Origin: Cellulomonas marina | GTDB taxonomy: Bacteria > Actinomycetota > Actinomycetes > Actinomycetales > Cellulomonadaceae | Assembly (NCBI RefSeq): GCF_900111925.1 | Contig: NZ_FOKA01000013.1 | Location: forward strand, 1-64,000 | DNA: 64,000 bases | Direction of reading: 5' to 3' | Part shown: one piece after another, positions 53,184 to 61,590 of the stretch | Layout: each line of letters starts with the position of its first letter | How positions within the stretch are numbered: position 1 is the stretch's first letter | Program-made: the position numbers and the translations under genes | Notes under the pieces: generated by a model | The model's input: the letters and a program-made list of their open reading frames with translations, nothing else | Told to the model about the DNA's origin: nothing | The model's database searches: none

Positions 53184-53953
53184 GCCCGGCCCGCGGCGCG
53201 CACGACCGCGAGCAGCGCGTCCACCGTCTCCTCGAAGGAGAGGTCCGAGCTGTCGACGGTGACGACGCCGTCGGCCGCGGTGCGGAACTCGACGACGGTG
53301 GAGTCCTGCGCGTCGCGCCGGACCACCTGGTCGTGCGTCGCCGCGACGGCCGCCGCGTCGGCGGTCCCGTGCACCTCGAGCGAGCGGCGGCGCAGGCGCG
53401 CCCCCTCGCTGGCGGTGAGGAGGACGCGGACCGGGGCGTCGGGTGCGATGGCGGTGGTGATGTCGCGCCCCTCGGCGACGACGCCGCGCCCGCCCGACCA
53501 GCCGCCGGTGCGCTCGGCCGCGATGACGGCCCGCTGGCGGTCGCCGAGCGCGGCGCGCGCGTCGAGGTTGGTGGCGACCGCGCTGACGGCGGCGGAGACC
53601 TCCGTCGTGCGGATCGCCGCAGTCACGTCGTCGCCGTCGAGGAGCACGGTCGGCGCCTCGGGGTCCAGGCCCTGCTCGAGCGGCAGCGCGCGCACGGCCG
53701 CCGTGACGGCGGGGGCGTCGTCGAGCGCGACCCCCTGCCGGACGCACCACAGGGTGGCCGCGCGGTACATCGCGCCCGTGTCGAGGTACGCGAGCCCCAG
53801 CGCGCGGGCGACCGCCCGCGACACGCTCGACTTGCCCGAGCCCGAGGGCCCGTCGACCGCGACGACGAGCCCGTCGTCGGTGCTGACGTCGCCGGTGCTG
53901 ACGTCGCCGGTGCTGACGTCGCCGTGGCCCCGCGGGCCGCCTGCCGTGCTCAT
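53180..53953 (-). CDS. cmk: cytidylate kinase
   Basis: 257 aa. P-loop 'DGPSGSGKSS' (34-43), 'YLDTGAMYRAAT' and 'VAEGRDITTAI...DAPVRVLLTAS' identify the (d)CMP kinase. The ~30 residues before the P-loop are an extra tail containing three STGDV-type repeats (15-bp units at 53880-53924); normal Cmk starts almost at the P-loop. ATG overlaps tyrA stop (ATGA). Confidence 0.96.
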   Translation of the reverse strand: MSTAGGPRGHGDVSTGDVSTGDVSTDDGLVVAVDGPSGSGKSSVSRAVARALGLAYLDTGAMYRAATLWCVRQGVALDDAPAVTAAVRALPLEQGLDPEAPTVLLDGDDVTAAIRTTEVSAAVSAVATNLDARAALGDRQRAVIAAERTGGWSGGRGVVAEGRDITTAIAPDAPVRVLLTASEGARLRRRSLEVHGTADAAAVAATHDQVVRRDAQDSTVVEFRTAADGVVTVDSSDLSFEETVDALLAVVRAAGRA

Positions 53954-55095
53954 CGGACCAGTCTCCAACCGCGGCGCGTCAGCTCCGCCTCCAGGTGCTC
54001 GGCGCTGCCGGGCAGCACCGAGATGACGGCGACGCCGACCGGGCGGCCGGCGGCGTGCTCGAGCTCGAGGTCCTCGAGGTTGACCCCCGCCTCGCCCACG
54101 TCGGTGAGCAGCCGCGCGAGCTCGCCCGGCGCGTCCGGCACCAGCACGGGCACGAGCGCGTAGGGGCGCGAGGCACCGCCGTGCTTGCCCGGGACGCGCG
54201 CGACGCCGGCGTTGCCGGCCGCGACGGCGCCCGCCAGCGCAGCCAGCGCGCCGAGTCGGACCGTCTCCGGCCCGCTCGCGGCGTCGGCCGCGGCGAGCGC
54301 GTCGAGCACGCGGTCGAGGTCCTCGCGCACCCCGAGCAGGACCGCGCGCACGGCGCCCGCGTTGGCGGCGAGGATCGAGGTCCACAGCGCCGGGTCGGAC
54401 GCCGCGATGCGGGTGACGTCCCGCAGGCCCTGCCCGGCGAGCTGCAGCGCCGCGTCGTCGGCCTCCCGCAGCCGCCCCGCGACGAGGCTCGCCGCGACCT
54501 GCGGCACGTGGGAGACGAGGGCGACGGCGGCGTCGTGCTCGTCGGCGGACATGCCGACCGGCACCGCGCCGAGGTCCACCGCCAGCGCGCGTACGGCCGC
54601 CAGGGCCTCGGGCCGCGACCGGCCCGAGCCGACGACGACCCACGGCCGCCCGAGGAACAGCTCGGGCACGGCCGCCGCGGGTCCGGAGCGCTCGCGCCCC
54701 GCCATCGGGTGGGACCCGACGTAGCGCTCGAGGTCCGCGCCGGCCTCGCGCAGCTCCGCGAGCACGTGCCCCTTGACGCTCGCGACGTCCGTGACGACCG
54801 CGTGCGGGTGGGCGGCGAGCTCCGCGGCCACGACGTCGGACGTGACGTCCGGCGGCGCGGCGACGACGACGAGCGCCGGCTCCGCGTCGTCGGGCGCCGC
54901 GGGCCGGCCGGCCCCCACGTCGCGGGCGAGGGCGAGCGCGGTGCGGCTCGGGTCGTGCAGCACGACGTCGACGCCCAGGCGCACGAGGGCCAGCCCGACG
55001 GACGCGCCGAGCAGCCCTGTGCCCACGACGCGGACAGGACCGGCCGTCGCCGGGGCCGGCACGCCGGCGGTGTGCGCCGCGGCGGGGGCCGTCAC
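53950..55095 (-). CDS. tyrA: prephenate dehydrogenase
   Basis: 381 aa from GTG 55095 overlapping the rluB-like stop. NAD site 'VRVVGTGLLGASVGLALVRLG', 'VTDVASVKG', 'YVGSHPMAGRERSGP', 'HDAAVALVSHVPQVAA' are TyrA motifs; a C-terminal ACT-like domain ('LVPVLVPDAPGELARLLTDVGEAGVNLEDLELEH') suggests feedback control by tyrosine. It converts prephenate to 4-hydroxyphenylpyruvate. Confidence 0.95.
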   Translation of the reverse strand: MTAPAAAHTAGVPAPATAGPVRVVGTGLLGASVGLALVRLGVDVVLHDPSRTALALARDVGAGRPAAPDDAEPALVVVAAPPDVTSDVVAAELAAHPHAVVTDVASVKGHVLAELREAGADLERYVGSHPMAGRERSGPAAAVPELFLGRPWVVVGSGRSRPEALAAVRALAVDLGAVPVGMSADEHDAAVALVSHVPQVAASLVAGRLREADDAALQLAGQGLRDVTRIAASDPALWTSILAANAGAVRAVLLGVREDLDRVLDALAAADAASGPETVRLGALAALAGAVAAGNAGVARVPGKHGGASRPYALVPVLVPDAPGELARLLTDVGEAGVNLEDLELEHAAGRPVGVAVISVLPGSAEHLEAELTRRGWRLVR

Positions 55096-56570
55096 AGCCC
55101 CACCGACGTCATGAGCGAGCCCACCTCCGTGCGGCTGAGCACGCGCGTCCGGCCGGGCTTGAGGTCGCCGAGCCGGATGGGGCCGACCTGGGTGCGCACG
55201 AGCTTCGTCACCGGGTGCCCCACCTCCTCCAGGAGGCGACGCACGACGCGGTTGCGCCCCTCGTGCAGCACGACCTCGACGAGCGACGCGCCCGCCACCT
55301 GCTGCACGAGGCGGACCTTGTCGGGGTGCACCGGGCCGTCCTCGAGCTCGACGCCGGCCTGCAGGCGCGCGAGCGTGCCGGGCGTGACGCGGCCCTCGAC
55401 CTCCGCGAGGTACGTCTTGGGCACGCCGTGCGCCGGGTGCGCGAGCCGGTTGGCGAGCTCGCCGTCGTTCGTCAGCAGGAGCAGGCCCTCCGTCTCGGCG
55501 TCGAGGCGCCCGACGTGGAACAGCCGCTCGGGGCGGTCGGCGACGAGGTCGGCCAGCGACGGCCGGCCGTTCTCGTCGTGCATCGTCGAGACGACGCCGC
55601 GGGGCTTGTTCAGGGCGATCGTCACCGCCGACTCGTCGAGCTGCACGCGCATGCCGTCGAGGTGGATGACGGCGGTCCGCGGGTCGACCCGCACGCCGAG
55701 CTCGGTGACGACGCTGCCGTCCACCGTCACGCGGCCGGAGGCGATGAGGTTCTCGCACGCGCGGCGCGAGCCGAGGCCCGCCGCCGCCAGGACCTTCTGC
55801 AGGCGCGTGCCGTCCGGGTCGTGCACGTCGATCTCCGGCAGCGCCGCCGGGCGGGGACCGCGCGGCGCGCCGGCGACGCGCGCGGCCGGGCGACGCGCAC
55901 CGGCGCCCGCACCAGCACCAGCAGCACCGCGCTGGCCTCGGGCGCCCGGGCCGGGGCCGCCCTTGCCCGGCACCCGGCCGCCGGCACGCGCCGGGGCGCG
56001 CGACGCTGCCCGCGGACCCGCGGACGACGACCGGTCCTCGCGCTCCGGCCGTCCCTCCCGCTCGGACCGGGACGCAGGGGCCCGGTCGTCACGCCGGGTG
56101 TCACGGCGGTCGTCGCGCCGGTCGTCACGAGCCCCGTACCCCGCGCGCGAGGCGCCCGGACGCCGGTCGTCACGCCGGTCGTCACGCCTGTCGTCACGCC
56201 GGTCGTCACGCCGGTCGTCACGGCGGTCGTCACGCCGGTCGTCACGCCTGTCGTCACGCCGGTCGTCACGAGCGCCGTACGACGCGCGGGGTGCGCCCGG
56301 GCGGCGGTCGTCGCGCGGGCCGCCACCACGCTCGTCGCCGCGGCCGGCGCCCCGGCCGCCGGACGGACCGGCGCCGCGCGCGCCGCCCTGACCACCGTCA
56401 CGACCGCCGCGGCCACGGCCCTGACCGCTGCCCCGTGCGCCGCCCTGGCCGGCACCACGTCCGGCGCCCTGCCCCGGTCGGCCGCCGCCGCGGGCACCGC
56501 CGCCCGCGCCGCCGCGTCCGCCGCCACCCGTGCCGGGGCCGCGGCCGCGGCCGCCTCGTGCGTCACTCAT
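55092..56570 (-). CDS. pseudouridine synthase (RluB type) with long Gly/Arg-Asp/Arg N-terminal tail
   Basis: 492 aa from ATG 56570, overlapping the scpB stop by 8 bp. Residues ~255-492 are a standard S4 + RsuA/RluB enzyme ('RLQKVLAAAGLGSRRACENLIASGRVTVDG', 'LNKPRGVVSTMHDENGRPSL', 'HVGRLDAETEGLLLLTNDGELANRL', catalytic Asp in GRLDAETEG). The first ~250 residues are low complexity: a Gly/Arg-rich RGG-like part and an array of DDRR units (DNA repeat 56096-56275). Modifies 23S rRNA by inference. Such tails occur in other actinobacterial RluB but this one is extreme. Confidence 0.92.
   Translation of the reverse strand: MSDARGGRGRGPGTGGGGRGGAGGGARGGGRPGQGAGRGAGQGGARGSGQGRGRGGRDGGQGGARGAGPSGGRGAGRGDERGGGPRDDRRPGAPRASYGARDDRRDDRRDDRRDDRRDDRRDDRRDDRRDDRRDDRRPGASRAGYGARDDRRDDRRDTRRDDRAPASRSEREGRPEREDRSSSAGPRAASRAPARAGGRVPGKGGPGPGARGQRGAAGAGAGAGARRPAARVAGAPRGPRPAALPEIDVHDPDGTRLQKVLAAAGLGSRRACENLIASGRVTVDGSVVTELGVRVDPRTAVIHLDGMRVQLDESAVTIALNKPRGVVSTMHDENGRPSLADLVADRPERLFHVGRLDAETEGLLLLTNDGELANRLAHPAHGVPKTYLAEVEGRVTPGTLARLQAGVELEDGPVHPDKVRLVQQVAGASLVEVVLHEGRNRVVRRLLEEVGHPVTKLVRTQVGPIRLGDLKPGRTRVLSRTEVGSLMTSVGL
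56096..56275. repeat. degenerate 12-bp repeat array coding DDRR units
   Basis: Many copies of cggtcgtcacgc/cggtcgtcgcgc-type units in the rluB-like gene, read on the minus strand as RDDR repeats. The unit length keeps the frame. Confidence 0.85.
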
Positions 56571-57333
56571 CGTCGTCGTCCGTCCTGTCGTCGTCGGACC
56601 CGTCCCGGGCCCGGTCGTGCGCGTCGTGCCGTCCGCCCTGCTCGTCCCCCGGCGGCGGGCCCGAGGCGCCGCCGCGCGCGGTGGCGCCCGCCGTCCCGGC
56701 CGTGCGGAGCCCGCGCGACCCGGAACCGGCCTCGTCGAGGTCTCCCACCTCCGGCAGGTAGGGGGCGAGCGGCGGCAGGTCGTCGAGGGTGCCGAGCCCC
56801 AGCCGCTCGAGGAAGTATCCCGTGGTCCCGTAGAGCACCGCACCGGTGGTCGCGTCCTGACCCACCTCGGCGACGAGCCCGCGGGCCGTCAGCGTCCGCA
56901 TGACGCCGTCCACGCTCACGCCACGGACGGCCGAGACCTGCCCCCGCGTCACCGGCTGCCGGTACGCGACGACGGCCAGCGTCTCCAGGGCCGCCTGCGT
57001 CAGGCGCGCCTGCTGCCCGTCGAGCACGAACCGCCCGACGACGTCGCCGTGGGCCGCCGAGGACCAGATCCGCCAGCCACCCGCCACCTCACGGAGCTCG
57101 AAGCCGCGGGGCCGGCCGCCGCCGGCGCCGGCGTACTCGTCGGCCAGCTCGGCCAGGAGCGCGCGGACCTGCGGCACCGGCAGCCCCAGCACCGCGGCGA
57201 GCCGCACGGCGGGCACGGGCTCGTCGGCGACGACGAGCACCGCCTCCAGCGCGGCCGCCGCCCCACCCGGCAGGGACGCGACGTCGGGGCCCTCCTCGGC
57301 GCCCAGGTCGGCACCCGCGTCCGGCGTGCTCAC
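56563..57333 (-). CDS. scpB: segregation and condensation protein B
   Basis: 256 aa from GTG 57333 overlapping the scpA stop. Two winged helices: 'ALEAVLVVADEPVPAVRLAAVLGL', 'GFELREVAGGWRIWS', 'LTQAALETLAVVAYRQPVTRGQVSAVRGVSVDGVMRTL', 'GTTGYFLERLGL'. ScpB dimers bind the kleisin ScpA and SMC. The C-terminal ~60 residues are acidic and disordered. Confidence 0.95.
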   Translation of the reverse strand: MSTPDAGADLGAEEGPDVASLPGGAAAALEAVLVVADEPVPAVRLAAVLGLPVPQVRALLAELADEYAGAGGGRPRGFELREVAGGWRIWSSAAHGDVVGRFVLDGQQARLTQAALETLAVVAYRQPVTRGQVSAVRGVSVDGVMRTLTARGLVAEVGQDATTGAVLYGTTGYFLERLGLGTLDDLPPLAPYLPEVGDLDEAGSGSRGLRTAGTAGATARGGASGPPPGDEQGGRHDAHDRARDGSDDDRTDDDDE

Positions 57334-58211
57334 GCCGGCCCCTCCCCGCCGGCACGCGGCGCGAGGTCCTCCGCGTCGAAGTCCCCGGCCACGCGGACGC
57401 CACCGGCGGCGCTGCCCGTCCACCGCACGGTCAGCTCGCCCAGAGGCTGCACCTGCTCGAACGCCACCGCGCCCTCGCGGAACAGCTCGAGCAGGGCGAG
57501 GAACCGGGCGACGACCACGAGCGTGCCGTCGGCGTCGCCCACCAGCGTGCGGAACGAGGCGCTGCCGCTGCGTCGCAGCCGGGCGACGAGGACGTCGGCC
57601 TGCTCGCGGACGCTGACGGGCGGCGCGTGCAGGTGCGCCAGGTCGACGCCCGGCGGTGCCGGGCGCGGCGCCAGGGCCCGGGCCGCCAGGGCCGCGAGCT
57701 GCTCGGGGCCGATGCTCAGGACGAGCTCGGGCAGGAGGGCGGCGAGCTGCGGCTCGAGCGCGACCTGCCGCGGGAACCGCCGGGACTCGCGCAGGAGGCG
57801 CTCCTCCAGGTCGGCCGCGACCTGCTTGTACGCCCGGTACTGCAGCAGCCGCGCGAACAGCAGGTCCCGCGCCTCGAGCAGCTCGAGGTCCTCGGCGTCC
57901 TCGATCTCCGCGCTCGGCAGCAGGCGCGCGGCCTTGAGGTCCAGCAGCGTGGCCGCGACGAGGAGGAACTCGCTGACCTGTCCCAGGTCCCAGTCCCCCG
58001 CGCTCTCCCGGGCGCGCAGGTGGGCGATGAAGTCGTCGGTCACCCGCGCGAGCGCCACCTCGGTGATGTCGAGCTTGTGCCGGGCGATGAGGCCCAGCAG
58101 CAGGTCGAACGGGCCCTCGAAGTTGTCGAGGCGGACGGCGAAACCGGTCCCGCCCGCCGGGGCGTCGGCGGCGGGACCCGGCCGGACGGTGGCCTCAGGC
58201 GGCGTCGCCAC
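57330..58211 (-). CDS. scpA: segregation and condensation protein A (kleisin)
   Basis: 293 aa from GTG 58211, overlapping the parA end by 17 bp. 'FAVRLDNFEGPFDLLLGLIARHKLDITEVALARVTDDF', 'ATLLDLKAARLLP' and 'REQADVLVARL' are ScpA hallmarks. Bridges SMC heads with ScpB in chromosome condensation. parA-scpA-scpB-rluB order is conserved in Actinobacteria. Confidence 0.95.
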   Translation of the reverse strand: MATPPEATVRPGPAADAPAGGTGFAVRLDNFEGPFDLLLGLIARHKLDITEVALARVTDDFIAHLRARESAGDWDLGQVSEFLLVAATLLDLKAARLLPSAEIEDAEDLELLEARDLLFARLLQYRAYKQVAADLEERLLRESRRFPRQVALEPQLAALLPELVLSIGPEQLAALAARALAPRPAPPGVDLAHLHAPPVSVREQADVLVARLRRSGSASFRTLVGDADGTLVVVARFLALLELFREGAVAFEQVQPLGELTVRWTGSAAGGVRVAGDFDAEDLAPRAGGEGPA

Positions 58212-59079
58212 GGGCCACGAGCTCGCGCGCGAGCTGGCGGTAGGCGGCGGCGCCGGGGTGGTTCGGGGCGTAGGACGTGATGGGTTCCGCGGCCACCGTC
58301 GCGTCCGGGAACTTCACCGTCCGCCCGATGACGGTGTGCAGGAGCGTGTCGCCGAACGCCTCGTGCACGCGGGCGACGACCTCGCGGGCGTGCAGCGTCC
58401 GCGAGTCGAACATCGTCGCGAGGATCCCGTCGACCTGCAGCCGCGGGTTCAGCCGGTCGCGCACCTTCTCGATCGTCTCGACGAGGAGGGCCACGCCGCG
58501 CAGCGCGAAGAACTCGCACTCGAGCGGGATGAGCACCCCGTGCGCGGCCGTGAGCGCGTTGACGGTCAGCAGCCCGAGCGAGGGCTGGCAGTCGACGAGC
58601 ACCACGTCGTACTCGTCCATGACGGGGCGCAGCACGCGGGACAGGACCGACTCGCGCGCCACCTCCCCGACGAGCTGCACCTCGGCCGCGGACAGGTCGA
58701 TGTTCGCCGGGAGCAGGTCGAGGTTCTCGACGGCGGTGCTGCGCAGCACCTCCCGCACGTCGAGGCCGCGCTCCATCAGCAGGTTGTAGATCGTCGTGTC
58801 GAGCTCGTGCGGGCTGGTGCCCAGCCCGACGGACGCGGCGCCCTGCGGGTCGAAGTCGACGACGAGCACCCGTCGGCCGTACTCGGCCAGCGCGGCGCCG
58901 AGGTTGATCGTCGTCGTCGTCTTGCCGACGCCGCCCTTCTGGTTGCACATCGCGATGACCCGGGCCGGGCCGTGCGCCGCCAGGGGCGCGGGGACCGGGA
59001 AGTCGGGGACGGGACGGCCCGCCGGGTCCAGGCGCTGCTCGCCGGGACCTGCCGTGACCTGCTCGCTCGTGCCGCTCAT
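58195..59079 (-). CDS. parA: ParA-family chromosome segregation ATPase of the scp cluster
   Basis: 294 aa from ATG 59079. Deviant Walker A 'NQKGGVGKTTTT' (Lys48), 'VLVVDFDPQGAASVGLG' and 'VVLVDCQPSLGLLTVNAL'. This is the ParA copy linked to scpAB rather than to parB/oriC. TAGGTT on the minus strand (59111-59106) is a good -10 for the parA-scpAB-rluB-tyrA-cmk-plsC operon. Confidence 0.94.
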   Translation of the reverse strand: MSGTSEQVTAGPGEQRLDPAGRPVPDFPVPAPLAAHGPARVIAMCNQKGGVGKTTTTINLGAALAEYGRRVLVVDFDPQGAASVGLGTSPHELDTTIYNLLMERGLDVREVLRSTAVENLDLLPANIDLSAAEVQLVGEVARESVLSRVLRPVMDEYDVVLVDCQPSLGLLTVNALTAAHGVLIPLECEFFALRGVALLVETIEKVRDRLNPRLQVDGILATMFDSRTLHAREVVARVHEAFGDTLLHTVIGRTVKFPDATVAAEPITSYAPNHPGAAAYRQLARELVARGDAA

Positions 59080-59105
59080 GCGCTCGTCCCGCTCACCACC
59101 CGGAC

Positions 59106-59111
59106 AACCTA
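59106..59111 (-). promoter_or_regulatory. -10 box of the parA-scpAB operon
   Basis: TAGGTT on the minus strand in the 50-bp gap between xerD and parA; predicted leader ~20 nt. Confidence 0.5.
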
Positions 59112-59129
59112 CCGGAGCCCAACCCCGCG

Positions 59130-60089
59130 TCAGCGCGCCCGGGGGTGCGCCGTCGTGTAGACCTCGCGCAGCGTGTCCCGGGTCACCAGGGTGTACACCT
59201 GCGTCGTCGTGACCGAGGCGTGGCCGAGCAGCTCCTGCACCACCCGCACGTCGGCGCCGCCCGCCAGCAGGTGCGTGGCGAACGAGTGCCGGAGCGTGTG
59301 CGGGGACAGGTGCGGGGCCTGGGCGAGCCCGGCGCGGCCGGCCGCCGCGCGCAGCGCCGCCCACGCGCTCTGGCGGCTCAGCCGTGCGCCGCGCGTGTTG
59401 CAGAACACCGCCGGCGTGCCGCGGCCGGCGGCCACCAGCGCCGGCCGTCCCCGGACGAGGTACGCCTCGAGCGCGCCGAGCGCGAAGGACCCGACGGGTA
59501 CGACGCGCTCCTTGCCCCCCTTGCCGCGCAGCAGCACGGACGCGCGCCCCGGCGAGGTGTCGAGGTCGTCGAGGTCGAGGCCGACGGCCTCCGAGATCCG
59601 GGCACCGGTTGCGTAGAGCAGCTCGAGCAGCGCGCGGTCGCGCAGCGGACCCGGGCCCTCCCCCGTCCCCGCCGCCTCGAGCAGGCGCTCGACGTCCTCG
59701 ACCGGCACGGCCTTGGGCAGGCGCCGGGGCTGCGCGGGCGGACGGACCGCCCGCGCGGCGTCGGCGGGGACGGCGCCCTCCAGGAGCCAGAACCGGTGCC
59801 AGCCGCGGACGGCCACGACGGCGCGGGCCGCCGAGGACGCGGAGAGCGCCGCACGGCCGTCGGACCCGGACCGCAGGACGCGGACGTAGGCCGTCACGTC
59901 GGCCTCCGCGACCTGGTCCGGCGCCGTGCGCCCGGATGCCGTCAGGTGCCGGGCGTACCGCGCGAGGTCCCGCCGGTAGGCGGCCAGGGTGTTGGCCGAC
60001 AGGCCGCGCTCGACCTGCAGGTGGGCCAGGTACTGCTCCAGCGACGCGCGGAGCGCCGGTGCGACGTCCTCGTCGCCGGCTGCCGCCAC
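59130..60089 (-). CDS. xerD: site-specific tyrosine recombinase XerD
   Basis: 319 aa from GTG 60089. Core-binding domain at ~10-115 ('[33 protein letters not shown]'), catalytic residues Arg164 (GARISE), Lys190 (GKGGKE), His264 and Arg267 (HTLRH), His290 (LLGH) and Tyr299 (TQVYT). Resolves chromosome dimers at dif, normally with XerC. No SD is obvious, as the start lies 6 bp after ctaB, so it may be coupled to ctaB translation. Confidence 0.95.
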   Translation of the reverse strand: MAAAGDEDVAPALRASLEQYLAHLQVERGLSANTLAAYRRDLARYARHLTASGRTAPDQVAEADVTAYVRVLRSGSDGRAALSASSAARAVVAVRGWHRFWLLEGAVPADAARAVRPPAQPRRLPKAVPVEDVERLLEAAGTGEGPGPLRDRALLELLYATGARISEAVGLDLDDLDTSPGRASVLLRGKGGKERVVPVGSFALGALEAYLVRGRPALVAAGRGTPAVFCNTRGARLSRQSAWAALRAAAGRAGLAQAPHLSPHTLRHSFATHLLAGGADVRVVQELLGHASVTTTQVYTLVTRDTLREVYTTAHPRAR

Positions 60090-60094
60090 CTCCG

Positions 60095-61147
60095 TCAGAA
60101 GGGCAGGAACACGTCGACGACCACGGCCACCGAGAGAGCGGTGAGGTAGGTGATCGACGCGTGGAACACGGTCATCTCCTTGAGCCGCCCAGCCTGCGGG
60201 TCGCGCGCGCGCCGCAGCAGGCCCAGGCACAGCGCGAGGAACCACACGCCGAGCCCCAGGGCGACCACGCCGTAGACCCAGGTCATCCCGGCGACCGGCA
60301 CGAGCAGCAGGCTGCACGCGATCATCGCCAGGGTGTGCCCGACCATCTCGCGGGCGACCCGCGTGTCCGCCGCCACGACGGGCAGCATCGGCACGCCCGC
60401 CGCCGCGTAGTCGCGGCGGAACTTCATCGACAGCGGCCAGTAGTGCGGCGGCGTCCAGAAGAAGACGACGCCGAACAGCACGAGCGGCGCCCAGCCGACA
60501 CCGCCGGTGACCGCCGACCACCCGATGAGCACCGGCATGCAGCCGGCCGAGCCGCCCCAGACGATGTTCTGCGACGTCCGCCGCTTGAGGATCATCGTGT
60601 AGCCGACGACGTAGATGAGCACGGCCGCGGCGGCGAGCAGCGCGGAGACCGGGTTGACGAGCGTCCAGAGCCACACGAGGGACACGACGCCCAGCACGAG
60701 CCCGAAGACGAGCGTCTCGCGCGGCGTGACCGCGCCCGTGATGGTCGGCCGCCGGCGGGTGCGGTGCATGACGGCGTCGATGTCGCGGTCGAGGTAGCAG
60801 TTGAGGACGTTCGCGGCGCCCGCGGCCATGGCCCCGCCGACGAGGGTCGCCAGCACCAGCCCGAGCGGGGGCAGGCCGCCGGCGGCCAGCACCATGGTGG
60901 GGACGGTGGTGATGAGCAGCAGCTCGATCACCCGCGGCTTCGTCAGCGCGACGTACGCACCGACCTTGCCCCGCAGCCGCCCGCGTCCCGCGGCGGGCTG
61001 CCGGCCGTCACCGGCGCGCTGCGGCCCCGCGGTGACGGGCACGGCCTCGACGGCCTCGACGGCGTCGCCGATGACGGGTGCGGGAGCCCCCGCGGGCAGG
61101 GACGACGCCGGAGCGGCCTCGGTCGTCAGGGTTCTGCGTGGACGCAC
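60095..61147 (-). CDS. ctaB: protoheme IX farnesyltransferase (heme O synthase)
   Basis: 350 aa from GTG 61147 (GGAG ~10 bases upstream). After a disordered ~70-residue tail there are about nine membrane helices and the prenyl-diphosphate motif '[22 protein letters not shown]' (N-x3-D-x2-x-D). It farnesylates heme B to heme O for aa3-type cytochrome oxidase. Divergent from tkt, a pairing conserved in Actinobacteria. Confidence 0.95.
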   Translation of the reverse strand: MRPRRTLTTEAAPASSLPAGAPAPVIGDAVEAVEAVPVTAGPQRAGDGRQPAAGRGRLRGKVGAYVALTKPRVIELLLITTVPTMVLAAGGLPPLGLVLATLVGGAMAAGAANVLNCYLDRDIDAVMHRTRRRPTITGAVTPRETLVFGLVLGVVSLVWLWTLVNPVSALLAAAAVLIYVVGYTMILKRRTSQNIVWGGSAGCMPVLIGWSAVTGGVGWAPLVLFGVVFFWTPPHYWPLSMKFRRDYAAAGVPMLPVVAADTRVAREMVGHTLAMIACSLLLVPVAGMTWVYGVVALGLGVWFLALCLGLLRRARDPQAGRLKEMTVFHASITYLTALSVAVVVDVFLPF

Positions 61148-61590
61148 GCGGTGCGGCTCCGTTCCTCGTCCGGGGCACCGGGGTGCCGGGTCGACGTCCT
61201 GCACGACCGCCGGGTGCCGCACGCGGCGGTCCGGGCCCGCGGGCGTGCGGGCAGGTCGGGGGGTGCTGGGACCCCGCCATGGTACGCCCGCGGCGCGCCG
61301 CCACGGGCGTGCGGGCGCACGTCACGTCGCGGCCCGGCCACAGGTCGGCGCACCGGCCCGGGGCAGATCGGACCGATCCGGCGTCCCACCCCCTGGACGG
61401 CTCGGTCGGCGGGGCCGGGGGCGGGAGGTCTAGGCTCGCGGCGGGGACGGCAGCGGCGCGCCCGTGGTGCCGCGGCAGCCTGCCGTCGTGCCACCTGCGC
61501 ACCGTCCCGTGCCCGTCGTACGCCCGTCGTCCCGGCACCCGGTGCCGGAGCCCCCTGACGCCCGCCGGTCGCGGGCGGGAATGAGGACAT
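61148..61590. other. 443-bp divergent control region ctaB/tkt
   Basis: No credible ORF on either strand. It contains TAGGCT at 61431-61436, a likely -10 for tkt with a leader of ~148 nt. I found no clear -10 for ctaB and no strong dyad. Confidence 0.6.
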
